A DNA stretch of 64,000 bases from Bacillus sp. SB49 (GTDB lineage Bacteria; Bacillota; Bacilli; Bacillales; Halobacillaceae), in the NCBI RefSeq assembly GCF_000469135.2, contig NZ_CP048117.1, forward strand, positions 1,587,501 to 1,651,500, read 5' to 3'. The translations under genes and the position numbers were made by a program. Below, piece by piece: positions 18,256 to 26,253 of this stretch. Below the pieces are notes generated by a model. It was not told where the DNA came from, searched no databases, and was given only the letters and a program-made list of their open reading frames with translations. Each line of letters starts with the position of its first letter. Position 1 is the first letter of the stretch.

Positions 18256-18834
18256 TTAATGATCCTTCGACTGTTTCTTTTGGACATCTTCCAGATTCTC
18301 TTTTTTATCTTTTGGTATCGTTTCTTCGTTTGTATTTGTTTGCGGTTTTTCGTTAATCGGACCTTCGGGCATGTACCTGGCGACAATCTGGCTCAGTTCA
18401 TCCGTCACACCTTCGACCGGATGTCCTTCAGCAATCTTTCTGCCAAGTCCTCGAAGGCGTTCGACCCCGTCTGCATCGGCAATGACGGCTGCCTGCTTGC
18501 CGTACGGATCATGCTTGAGCGCTTCAGCGACGGAATACTTAATGACCCCGACGCGGGAGCGGTCCAAATCCTTGTCCACATCAATGCCGACGGCTACATA
18601 GTTACCAAGTACGATCGCTGTCGCATCATGGACGTCAGGAACCTCTACGGCAATTTTCGCCAAATGCCGGGCTGCCTGCTGGCTCGTTAAGTTCTTTCTT
18701 TCCACCGGATCCGAGTCCGTCACATATTTCAGTTCCGTCTCACCCTGTCGTTCCTGAAGCAGCGACTCTTCACCGGATTGCTGCTGACAGGCGGCTGTAA
18801 ACAGCAGCGCAGTTGTCAATAGAAGTTTTTTCAC
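18256..18834 (-). CDS. ylaJ: YhcN/YlaJ family sporulation lipoprotein
   Basis: 192 residues from GTG 18834 (VKKLLLTTALLFTAAC), lipobox TAAC giving a lipidated cysteine near residue 16. The conserved body contains VPDVHDATAIVLGNYVAVGI, the signature of the YhcN/YlaJ domain, whose members are spore lipoproteins helping germination. The C-terminus is a Lys/Glu/Asn-rich tail. GTG codons at 18846 and 18843 are alternative starts, but GTGGTG spaced six bases ahead supports 18834. Confidence 0.85.
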   Translation of the reverse strand: MKKLLLTTALLFTAACQQQSGEESLLQERQGETELKYVTDSDPVERKNLTSQQAARHLAKIAVEVPDVHDATAIVLGNYVAVGIDVDKDLDRSRVGVIKYSVAEALKHDPYGKQAAVIADADGVERLRGLGRKIAEGHPVEGVTDELSQIVARYMPEGPINEKPQTNTNEETIPKDKKENLEDVQKKQSKDH

Positions 18835-18887
18835 TGGAAACACCACTTTTTTTATTTATAGCCTGTGATTTATGGTGGATAATATGC

Positions 18888-18913
18888 AAAAAGGACAGCT
18901 GTATCAGCTGTCC
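18888..18913 (-). terminator. Terminator of the ylaL-like gene
   Basis: Minus strand: GGACAGCTG, loop ATA, CAGCTGTCC followed by TTTTTGC. Confidence 0.88.
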
Positions 18914-18919
18914 AATTGT

Positions 18920-19414
18920 TTACTTCAATTCAATTTTTTTGATGCCTTTGATCGGTTCGGATCGATTGGAACCATCCTGGAAATACAGATGGACCGGCCC
19001 TTCTTCTTGGAGCGGCTTTCCATTCTCTGCGAACAGCAGGTAGGCGTGCTTCAGAACATCGGCATCGACGACGTGTTCTCCTGAAGCCGTATGTAAAGCG
19101 GCCTGTGTGACTTCTTTTTCCGGCTCACTCGTCTCGAGGAACGGCTGGATCGGCATAAGGAACGTACCGGTCAATATCCGCTGTTTCTCATATCGGTTCA
19201 AGCTCTTGTTCACCGGTGGGTTAATTTTCTGTTGGTAAACTTCTCTGTCAAAGCGTAGGGACTTGCGTTTGAGTTCGTCTTCTTCTTCCGATTGTGCCCG
19301 TACTTCATCCGGTTCGAATATTTCGTCGAACGTCATCTTCCGATCATCGAAGATCCATACGGTAGGATCCAGAGTGATCGGGAATTTTACATTTCCTGCT
19401 ATTTGGACAATCAT
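18920..19414 (-). CDS. ylaL: YlaL-like conserved protein
   Basis: 164 residues starting MIVQIAGNVKFPITLDPTVW, soluble, acidic, with an early IFDDRKMTFDE and a C-terminal half that reads like a two-strand repeat (HAYLLFAENGKPL, HLYFQDGSN). Assigned to ylaL by place between ylaJ and glsA; some database entries call this family peptidyl-prolyl isomerase, which cannot be confirmed from sequence. The frame extends 24 codons upstream, but AAGGTGG seven bases before ATG 19414 sets the start. Confidence 0.72.
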   Translation of the reverse strand: MIVQIAGNVKFPITLDPTVWIFDDRKMTFDEIFEPDEVRAQSEEEDELKRKSLRFDREVYQQKINPPVNKSLNRYEKQRILTGTFLMPIQPFLETSEPEKEVTQAALHTASGEHVVDADVLKHAYLLFAENGKPLQEEGPVHLYFQDGSNRSEPIKGIKKIELK

Positions 19415-19504
19415 GGCGAAGCCACCTTTCGAATAGTAAAAAAATTCATGCATAAAAAGCATAGCAAAAAATGAATTCGATTTCATTACAGGGAGGTCCT
19501 TTCA

Positions 19505-20434
19505 TTGAAAAAAGATATTACCGAACAGGAATTATCCGGATGGCTGGATAATGTCCGGCCCTATGCCTATGACGGACAAGTAGCCAACTATATCCCAGCC
19601 TTATCACGCCAGGACCCCGAAGATCTGGCAGTTGCCATCCATTATGTAAATGGAGAATCGGTGGAAGCAGGTAAAACAGAGGTCCGGTTCACTTTGCAGA
19701 GTATTTCCAAAGTGATTGCACTTGCGCTTGCATTGATGGATAACGGGGAATCCTACGTTTTTGACCGTGTCGGAATGGAACCGACGGGGGATCCATTCCA
19801 CTCGATCTACCGTTTGGAACAAATACCTTCTAAACCGCTTAACCCAATGATTAATGCAGGAGCGCTTGCGGTTACAAATATGATTCACGGAGACACACCG
19901 GATGAGAAAGTGGGGAGGCTGCTCAGTTTCATGCATGAACTGACGGATGATCACTCCATTACGTACAATGAGGAAGTTGCCGGCTCTGAATTTGAAACAG
20001 CCTTTCTCAACCGATCCCTCCTTTTCTATATGAAGCAGCATAGAATTGTCACGGGAAGTGTGGAAGAGACACTCGATGCATACACGAAGCAGTGTGCGAT
20101 AGAGGTCAATGTCTGCCAGCTGGCAAGAATCGGTGCCCTCCTTGCAAACGGCGGGGTGGATATTCAATCCGGAAGGCGGATTATTCCGAAACACCTGGCC
20201 AGAATATGTAAAACATTTATGGTTACGTGTGGGATGTACGATGCTTCCGGTTCCTTTGCGATTAAAGTGGGCATCCCTGCGAAGAGTGGTGTTTCCGGAT
20301 CGGTGCTTGCTTCCTTAAATCATTTTGGAGGGATAGCGGTTTACGGACCAAGCCTTGATGAGAAGGGAAACAGCGTCGTCGGGCTGAAGCTGCTGGAGAT
20401 CCTCTCCAACCGTTATGACCTGTCCATTTTTTGA
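19505..20434 (+). CDS. glsA: Glutaminase
   Basis: 309 residues. Hydrolyses glutamine to glutamate and ammonia with a serine beta-lactamase-like fold. The nucleophile motif SxxK is S66-I-S-K69 in LQSISKVIA; NPMINAGALAV, the YxxQC motif (AYTKQCAIEVN) and SGVSGSVLA are also family motifs. Start is TTG 19505, supported by GGGAGGTC about eight bases before; no ATG is available nearby. Same place as ylaM in B. subtilis. Glutamate supply is relevant to salt tolerance, but that link is only inference. Confidence 0.95.
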   Translation: MKKDITEQELSGWLDNVRPYAYDGQVANYIPALSRQDPEDLAVAIHYVNGESVEAGKTEVRFTLQSISKVIALALALMDNGESYVFDRVGMEPTGDPFHSIYRLEQIPSKPLNPMINAGALAVTNMIHGDTPDEKVGRLLSFMHELTDDHSITYNEEVAGSEFETAFLNRSLLFYMKQHRIVTGSVEETLDAYTKQCAIEVNVCQLARIGALLANGGVDIQSGRRIIPKHLARICKTFMVTCGMYDASGSFAIKVGIPAKSGVSGSVLASLNHFGGIAVYGPSLDEKGNSVVGLKLLEILSNRYDLSIF

Positions 20435-20521
20435 CGATGCCAAGCGATTCCAATGTTGCATTTTTTGCGTGTAAACGATAAGATGTTAAAAAGAAAGACA
20501 TGTATTCGGGAGGGGATTTTG

Positions 20522-20803
20522 ATGTTGTCTGATGTGGCTGTGGATCATCGTGAGAAAGCCTATGCCCTTCTTAAAGCTGATGCTGATAAAATTCTACAGT
20601 TGATTAAAGTACAGATGGACAATCTGACAATGCCTCAGTGTCCACTTTATGAAGAGGTTTTAGATACACAGATGTTCGGTTTATCCAGGGAAATCCACTT
20701 TGCGGTCCGGCTGAACCTGATTAGTGATGAAGAGGGAAAACAGCTGTTGGATAATTTGGAAAAACAATTGAATGTACTGCACGAGGCTTCTCAAAAGTCT
20801 TGA
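20522..20803 (+). CDS. ylaN: YlaN family protein (UPF0358)
   Basis: 93 residues, all-helical, [20 protein letters not shown] start and [22 protein letters not shown] middle; these are conserved in YlaN, a small protein linked to iron homeostasis and Fur in Bacillus and Staphylococcus. GGGAGGGG lies five bases upstream of ATG. In B. subtilis ftsW follows; here pycA follows directly after a terminator. A 13-of-14 match to the cre consensus lies at 20470-20483. Confidence 0.92.
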   Translation: MLSDVAVDHREKAYALLKADADKILQLIKVQMDNLTMPQCPLYEEVLDTQMFGLSREIHFAVRLNLISDEEGKQLLDNLEKQLNVLHEASQKS

Positions 20804-20808
20804 TTATC

Positions 20809-20850
20809 AACTCAAATTACGACAATACTTGTTGTAGTTTGAGTTTTTTA
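20809..20850 (+). terminator. Terminator of ylaN
   Basis: Seventeen-position hairpin AACTCAAATTACGACAA / TTGTTGTAGTTTGAGTT with wobbles, loop TAC, then a T-rich tail. Confidence 0.88.
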
Positions 20851-21008
20851 GTTTTTAAAAAACAGCGCACAGATAACTGCCATCCATTGGAAAAGTCAAA
20901 AAAGCAGGAAAAATAGGTTCCTATGTAGTAAAAGTAACAGAAAGATCATCCATTGCAGATTACATCTAGAAACAGACATAGTAAATGATAGAAATGGAGA
21001 GTGGGACT

Positions 21009-24000
21009 ATGGCACAAGTGAAAAAAATCAACAAAGTTCTTGTAGCGAACCGTGGGGAGATCGCGATTCGTGTATTCCGCGCGTGTACGGAACTGAATAT
21101 CCGTACGGTCGCCGTCTATTCTCAGGAGGATACAGGCTCCTATCATCGGTATAAGGCGGATGAAGCCTATCTTGTCGGGGCAGGTAAGAAGCCTATTGAT
21201 GCTTACCTGGACATTGAAGGAATCATCGAAATCGCGAAAAGTGTTGGAGTAGATGCCATCCACCCGGGCTATGGCTTTCTATCAGAGAACATTCAATTTG
21301 CCCGTCGATGTGAAGAAGAGGGAATTACGTTCATCGGCCCGACCAGCCAACATTTGAGCATGTTCGGGGATAAGGTGAAAGCCCGTTACCAGGCGGTTCA
21401 AGCGGATATTCCCGTCATTCCCGGGAGCGATGGTCCTGTAAGCGGTTTGGATGAGATACGAGCCTTTGGTGACAAACACGGCTATCCGTTAATGATCAAG
21501 GCATCCATGGGCGGCGGCGGCCGGGGCATGCGGGTCGTCCGCAGTAGAGAGACCCTGGAAGATTCTTATGACCGTGCCCGCTCGGAAGCGAAGGCTGCCT
21601 TCGGAAGTGATGAAGTATATGTAGAGAAGCTGATTGAAGAGCCGAAGCACATCGAAGTGCAGATCATGGGGGATCATGAAGGCAACGTCATCCACTTATA
21701 CGAGCGTGATTGCTCTGTCCAGCGCCGTCACCAGAAGGTGGTGGAAGTGGCTCCGAGTGTTAATCTTTCAGATGATCTCCGGGAGCGGATTTGTGCTGCA
21801 GCGGTTAAATTAATGGACAATGTCCAATATGTCAATGCTGGAACAGTTGAGTTCCTTGTTACCGGCGATGACTTTTATTTTATAGAAGTAAACCCTCGTG
21901 TTCAGGTAGAGCATACGATCACAGAAATGATTACAGGTGTGGATATCGTCCAGACCCAAATTCTTTTAGCGGAAGGGTACGGACTACATAGTGACCGGGT
22001 CAGCATTCCTCATCAGGATGAAATCAAACCGCACGGTTACGCGATCCAGTCCCGTGTTACGACAGAGGATCCGTTAAACAACTTCATGCCGGATACAGGG
22101 AAGATCATGGCTTACCGGTCCGGAGGAGGTTTCGGGGTTCGTCTCGATGCAGGGAATGCGTTTCATGGTTCCGTCATTTCCCCTTACTATGATTCCCTGC
22201 TTGTGAAGTTGTCCACATGGGCACTGAGCTTCGATCAGGCAGCGAATAAGATGGTCCGTAATTTGAAAGAGTTCCGGATCCGCGGTATTAAAACGAATAT
22301 TCCTTTTCTTGAGAATGTCGTTCAGCACAAGCAGTTCCTGTCAGGCGAATATGATACCACCTTCATCGACCGTTCACCGGAACTATTTGTATTTCCTAAG
22401 CGGAAAGACCGTGGTACGAAGATGCTTTCCTATATTGCCGATCGGACGATCAACGGTTTTGAAGGGTACGGCAACCGGAAGAAACCTCCATTTCAGAAGC
22501 CCAGGGTTCCCGAAGTCAAATACTCCGAACCTGTGCCGGAGGGATCAAAGCAAATTCTTGATGAACGCGGCCCGGAAGGACTTGCTGAATGGCTGAAGGA
22601 ACGGAAGGATGTGCTCCTCACCGATACGACGTTCCGTGATGCTCACCAGTCGCTCCTTGCCACAAGAGTAAGAACGAAAGACCTTGAAAACATCGCAGAG
22701 CCTACTGCACGCCTGCTTCCAGATTTATTCTCCTTGGAGATGTGGGGAGGAGCCACCTTTGATGTATCTTATCGATTCCTCAAAGAAGATCCTTGGGAGC
22801 GTCTATTAAAGCTGCGTCAAAAAGCACCGAACGTATTGTTCCAAATGCTCCTTCGTTCATCCAACGCGGTCGGATACAAAAATTATCCGGACAACCTCAT
22901 CCGTGAGTTCGTGGAGAAAAGTGCAAATGCCGGAATCGATGTATTCCGTATTTTCGACTCTTTGAACTGGGTGGAAGGAATGAAGCTGACCATAGATGCG
23001 GTGCGTGAAAGCGGCAAAGTAGCAGAAGCAGCCATCTGTTACACAGGAGACATTCTCGACGAAAGCCGTCCGAAGTACGATCTGAATTACTATAAGCGGA
23101 TTGCCAAGGAATTGGAAGAGGCTGGTGCCCACATTTTAGGAATCAAGGATATGGCAGGGCTGCTTAAGCCGGAAGCCGCTTATCAATTGATCACAGCTCT
23201 CAAAGAGACGGTGGATATTCCGATCCATCTTCACACGCATGACACGAGCGGAAACGGCTTATTTACCTATGCCAGAGCGGTAGAAGCGGGTGTTGATGTA
23301 GTAGACGTTGCCGCAGGATCGATGGCCGGATTAACGTCACAACCGAGTGCGAACAGCCTTTATTATGCTTTGGAAGGCAGCGAAAGAAAGCCTGATGTCA
23401 ACATCAAAGCTTATGAAGAGCTCGGGAAGTACTGGGAAGATATCAGAAAGTATTACCAGGATTTTGAAAGCGGTATGATGGCTCCACATACGGAAGTTTA
23501 TGAGCATGAGATGCCAGGGGGGCAGTACAGCAACCTGCAGCAGCAGGCGAAAGCCGTCGGGCTTGGGAACAGATGGGAAGAAGTGAAGACGATGTACCGT
23601 CGTGTAAACGACATGTTCGGTGATATCGTCAAGGTAACACCGTCATCCAAAGTGGTCGGAGACATGGCCCTTTACATGGTTCAAAATGACTTAAACGAGG
23701 ATGACGTATATGACAAAGGGGACACGCTTGACTTTCCGGACAGCGTGGTAGAGTTGTTCCAAGGCTATCTTGGACAGCCGTACGGTGGGTTTCCGCAGGA
23801 GCTCCAGCGTATTATTCTTAAAGGGCGGGAACCGATTACCGTACGCCCGGGAGAATTGCTGGAGCCGGTAGATTTCACGGATCTGAAAGAAACGCTGTTC
23901 CATAAACTCGACCGTCCGGTGACCAGCTTCGATATGATCAGCTATGCTCTTTATCCGAAAGTGTTCATGGATTATCATGGATTCACGGAACAGTACGGAG

Positions 24001-24452
24001 ACATGTCTGTACTTGATACGCCGACATTCTTCTACGGAATGCGCCTCGGAGAGGAAATCGAAGTAGAGATCGAACAGGGAAAAACATTGATCGTCAAGCT
24101 CGTTTCTGTCGGAGAACCCCAGATCGACGGAACCCGCGTTATCTATTTTGAGCTGAACGGTCAGCCGCGTGAAGTCGTTGTACGTGATGAGAATGTGAAG
24201 GCGGCTGTTGATGAGCGTCCGAGAGCCGATAAATCAAATAATAAACATATAGGAGCGAGTATGCCTGGTACAGTCGTCAAAGTCCTTTCCAGCAAAGGAG
24301 AAGATGTAAAGAAGGGGGATCATCTGATGATCACCGAGGCCATGAAGATGGAAACGACGGTTCAAGCTCCATTCGACGGGAAAATCAAAGATGTTTATGT
24401 ATCCAATAACGATGCGATTCATGTAGGAGATCTCCTCATCGAATTTGAATAA
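21009..24452 (+). CDS. pycA: Pyruvate carboxylase
   Basis: 1147 residues, full length; replenishes oxaloacetate from pyruvate, bicarbonate and ATP. Domains: biotin carboxylase (about 1-460; ATP-grasp loop MGGGGRGMRVV, metal site FIEVNPRVQVEH), carboxyltransferase (about 530-810; DTTFRDAHQSLLATR, and HLHTHDTSGNG), allosteric linker, and biotin carrier (about 1075-1147; biotinylated K1113 in EAMKMET). ATG 21009 (MAQVKKINKVLVANRGE) is chosen over ATG 20985 because GGAGAG lies about ten bases ahead and the start aligns with the family. A terminator follows. With PDH at the window start it sets the two fates of pyruvate. Confidence 0.98.
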   Translation: MAQVKKINKVLVANRGEIAIRVFRACTELNIRTVAVYSQEDTGSYHRYKADEAYLVGAGKKPIDAYLDIEGIIEIAKSVGVDAIHPGYGFLSENIQFARRCEEEGITFIGPTSQHLSMFGDKVKARYQAVQADIPVIPGSDGPVSGLDEIRAFGDKHGYPLMIKASMGGGGRGMRVVRSRETLEDSYDRARSEAKAAFGSDEVYVEKLIEEPKHIEVQIMGDHEGNVIHLYERDCSVQRRHQKVVEVAPSVNLSDDLRERICAAAVKLMDNVQYVNAGTVEFLVTGDDFYFIEVNPRVQVEHTITEMITGVDIVQTQILLAEGYGLHSDRVSIPHQDEIKPHGYAIQSRVTTEDPLNNFMPDTGKIMAYRSGGGFGVRLDAGNAFHGSVISPYYDSLLVKLSTWALSFDQAANKMVRNLKEFRIRGIKTNIPFLENVVQHKQFLSGEYDTTFIDRSPELFVFPKRKDRGTKMLSYIADRTINGFEGYGNRKKPPFQKPRVPEVKYSEPVPEGSKQILDERGPEGLAEWLKERKDVLLTDTTFRDAHQSLLATRVRTKDLENIAEPTARLLPDLFSLEMWGGATFDVSYRFLKEDPWERLLKLRQKAPNVLFQMLLRSSNAVGYKNYPDNLIREFVEKSANAGIDVFRIFDSLNWVEGMKLTIDAVRESGKVAEAAICYTGDILDESRPKYDLNYYKRIAKELEEAGAHILGIKDMAGLLKPEAAYQLITALKETVDIPIHLHTHDTSGNGLFTYARAVEAGVDVVDVAAGSMAGLTSQPSANSLYYALEGSERKPDVNIKAYEELGKYWEDIRKYYQDFESGMMAPHTEVYEHEMPGGQYSNLQQQAKAVGLGNRWEEVKTMYRRVNDMFGDIVKVTPSSKVVGDMALYMVQNDLNEDDVYDKGDTLDFPDSVVELFQGYLGQPYGGFPQELQRIILKGREPITVRPGELLEPVDFTDLKETLFHKLDRPVTSFDMISYALYPKVFMDYHGFTEQYGDMSVLDTPTFFYGMRLGEEIEVEIEQGKTLIVKLVSVGEPQIDGTRVIYFELNGQPREVVVRDENVKAAVDERPRADKSNNKHIGASMPGTVVKVLSSKGEDVKKGDHLMITEAMKMETTVQAPFDGKIKDVYVSNNDAIHVGDLLIEFE

Positions 24453-24455
24453 GAT

Positions 24456-24488
24456 AAATACGTGTCCCTAAGGGGGCGCGTATTTTTT
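24456..24488 (+). terminator. Terminator of pycA
   Basis: Hairpin AAATACGTGTCCC / GGGGGCGCGTATTT with wobbles and seven T residues, just after the stop. Confidence 0.88.
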
Positions 24489-24577
24489 TGATGGCAGAGG
24501 CTGCTTTATAGATCTACGATTATTTCTTGGTCATCTTGGATAGGATGGTAGGTGGAGATCCTCTTCGCGGTACTGGG

Positions 24578-24597
24578 AAGCTTCGGATTCGAAGCTT
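24578..24597. repeat. Perfect inverted repeat in the pycA-ctaC gap
   Basis: AAGCTTCG, spacer GATT, CGAAGCTT; eight-base arms with no T tail. Possible operator or RNA hairpin; no known factor matched. The 690-base gap between pycA and ctaC also holds a cre-like site, an extended -10 and a 56-codon frame, but no recognisable gene. Confidence 0.45.
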
Positions 24598-24665
24598 ATG
24601 AGTGCCTCATTGAAAAATTCACAAATTCGTCACAAAATAATAAAATTCCTCTGTTTAAATAGATA

Positions 24666-24688
24666 CGATAGCGATTACATGATACAAT
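24666..24688 (+). promoter_or_regulatory. cre-like sequence overlapping an extended -10 promoter element
   Basis: CGATAGCGATTACA (24666-24679) matches 12 of 14 cre positions and is followed by TG-A-TACAAT (24680-24688). No good -35 is present. It could drive a long leader into ctaC, about 460 bases downstream. In B. subtilis the cta operon is under CcpA control. Confidence 0.4.
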
Positions 24689-24886
24689 TTATTTGATGTT
24701 TCCTGTCATTAAATTACTTTTCTAGCAAGAAACAGTTTCTTTTTTACATGCTTGTTAACATTGGTGGAAGCAGTAAGAATTTATCTTTATTCCATCCGGT
24801 TCAAGAAGCATGACCGACCTTAATCTGTCATCCTTTAGACTTTTTTATTTTTCAACTTGCGGAACCGCTTTCGTGAGTGATTCTCC

Positions 24887-25057
24887 ATGATACCTTCACC
24901 GATTCTTCCAAATTTCATCCGACAGGAAGTGGAAGATGACAGAGCTTTGTTCACACCTATTTGCATACGATTGTTGGAAAGAGGCACGATATCACTAGTC
25001 CTGCATGAAAGATTTACCTCTGCTGTTGAAGAATACCTACATAAGGCTTTGAACTAA
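24887..25057 (+). CDS. Doubtful 56-codon frame between pycA and ctaC
   Basis: Reads MIPSPILPNFIRQEVEDD, then LERGTISLVLHERF, ending AVEEYLHKALN. Amphipathic helical character looks protein-like and the frame is bounded by an in-frame stop nine bases upstream, but no ribosome site precedes the ATG and I do not recognise the sequence. It could be a remnant of a larger gene or chance. Confidence 0.25.
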   Translation: MIPSPILPNFIRQEVEDDRALFTPICIRLLERGTISLVLHERFTSAVEEYLHKALN

Positions 25058-25150
25058 GCCGGTTACCGGGTTTTCGTTTTTATGGCCGGTCCTTATGGAT
25101 CGGGCTTTAAAATATAATTTGTCACTATAAGAGAAAGAGAGGTATTGCGC

Positions 25151-26215
25151 ATGAGAGGTTGGACGAATAAGTTCCGTTCTTTCCTTTTACTCGGTTTTCT
25201 TACCGCGTTCCTTTCCGGATGTGGAGAAGAGAACCTTAGTGCCTTGAAACCGAAGGGGTATGGAGCGGAATTATTATTGGATCTTATGTTGATCAGTATT
25301 GCGATCATGATCTTTGTTTTTGTGATCGTTATGGCCATTTACGCCTTCGTTCTTATCCGTTTCAGGGAAAAGAAAGGACAGGAACACGTCATTCCGAAAC
25401 AGACGGAAGGCAACAAGGCGCTGGAAGTGATCTGGACAGTCATTCCAATCATCCTTCTGCTTGTCCTGGCCATTCCTACCGTACAAGCGACTTTCGATCT
25501 TGCTGATCAATCCACTCAAGGGGATGAAGGGGTTGTGACGATCGAAGTCACCGGGAACCAATATTGGTGGCATTTCAATTACCCGGATCAGGAAATTGCC
25601 GTCAGTCAGGAGCTCTACATCCCGACAGGCGAGCGTGTCTACTTAAATATGAAATCCAGTGATGTCATCCACTCCTTCTGGCTTCCTTCCATCGCTGGAA
25701 AGATGGATACGAATCCAGGAGAGAATATGAACACCATGTACTTAGAAGCTAATGAAGAAGGGGTCTACTGGGGACACTGTGCCGAGCTTTGCGGCCCTTC
25801 CCACTCTTTGATGGATTTCCGCGTGGTGGCGGTCAGTCCGGATGAGTACGATCAGTGGGTGGAAGACATGCAGAATATTGATCCGGAAGCCGCTCCGGAG
25901 ACGACATCCGCTCAGGATGGTCAGAAACTTTTCAATGATAACTGTATGAGCTGTCACGCTATCGGTGGAGCGTCTGCCGGTGTGGGGCCGAATCTGGCTA
26001 ACTTCGGTAATCGGGAGAAGATTGCCGGTATATTAGAGCCTTCCAAGGAGAACCTCGTCGACTGGATCGTACAGCCGGATGAAGTGAAGCCTGGAAACCA
26101 GATGCCGTCCGAGCTTGTTACAGAAGATGAGGCAGCTGATATTGCCGATTACTTATTACAATTGCAGCACTCTGACGTGGGCAGTGATGTTCCGACACAG
26201 AGTGAGGACGAGTGA
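25151..26215 (+). CDS. ctaC: Cytochrome caa3 oxidase subunit II with fused cytochrome c
   Basis: 354 residues. Lipoprotein signal with lipobox LSGC (C24), two membrane helices (about 45-70 and 90-115), a CuA cupredoxin domain (QYWWHF aromatic region; HCAELCGPSHSLM supplying CuA ligands) and a C-terminal cytochrome c domain with CMSCHAIGG (heme) and a distal NQMPS methionine. It accepts electrons from cytochrome c and feeds subunit I. ATG 25151 lies nine bases after GAGAGG; a TTG at 25145 is too close to it. First gene of the cta operon here, because ctaA and ctaB are absent. Confidence 0.97.
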   Translation: MRGWTNKFRSFLLLGFLTAFLSGCGEENLSALKPKGYGAELLLDLMLISIAIMIFVFVIVMAIYAFVLIRFREKKGQEHVIPKQTEGNKALEVIWTVIPIILLLVLAIPTVQATFDLADQSTQGDEGVVTIEVTGNQYWWHFNYPDQEIAVSQELYIPTGERVYLNMKSSDVIHSFWLPSIAGKMDTNPGENMNTMYLEANEEGVYWGHCAELCGPSHSLMDFRVVAVSPDEYDQWVEDMQNIDPEAAPETTSAQDGQKLFNDNCMSCHAIGGASAGVGPNLANFGNREKIAGILEPSKENLVDWIVQPDEVKPGNQMPSELVTEDEAADIADYLLQLQHSDVGSDVPTQSEDE

Positions 26216-26253
26216 TTCAATAATTGATAGAGGTTGAAAAGGGAGGTTAAAGC

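Noticed and set aside
20851-21008. T-box or riboswitch leader before pycA
   Set aside because: No T-box sequence or terminator/antiterminator pair; only 158 bases without clear structure.
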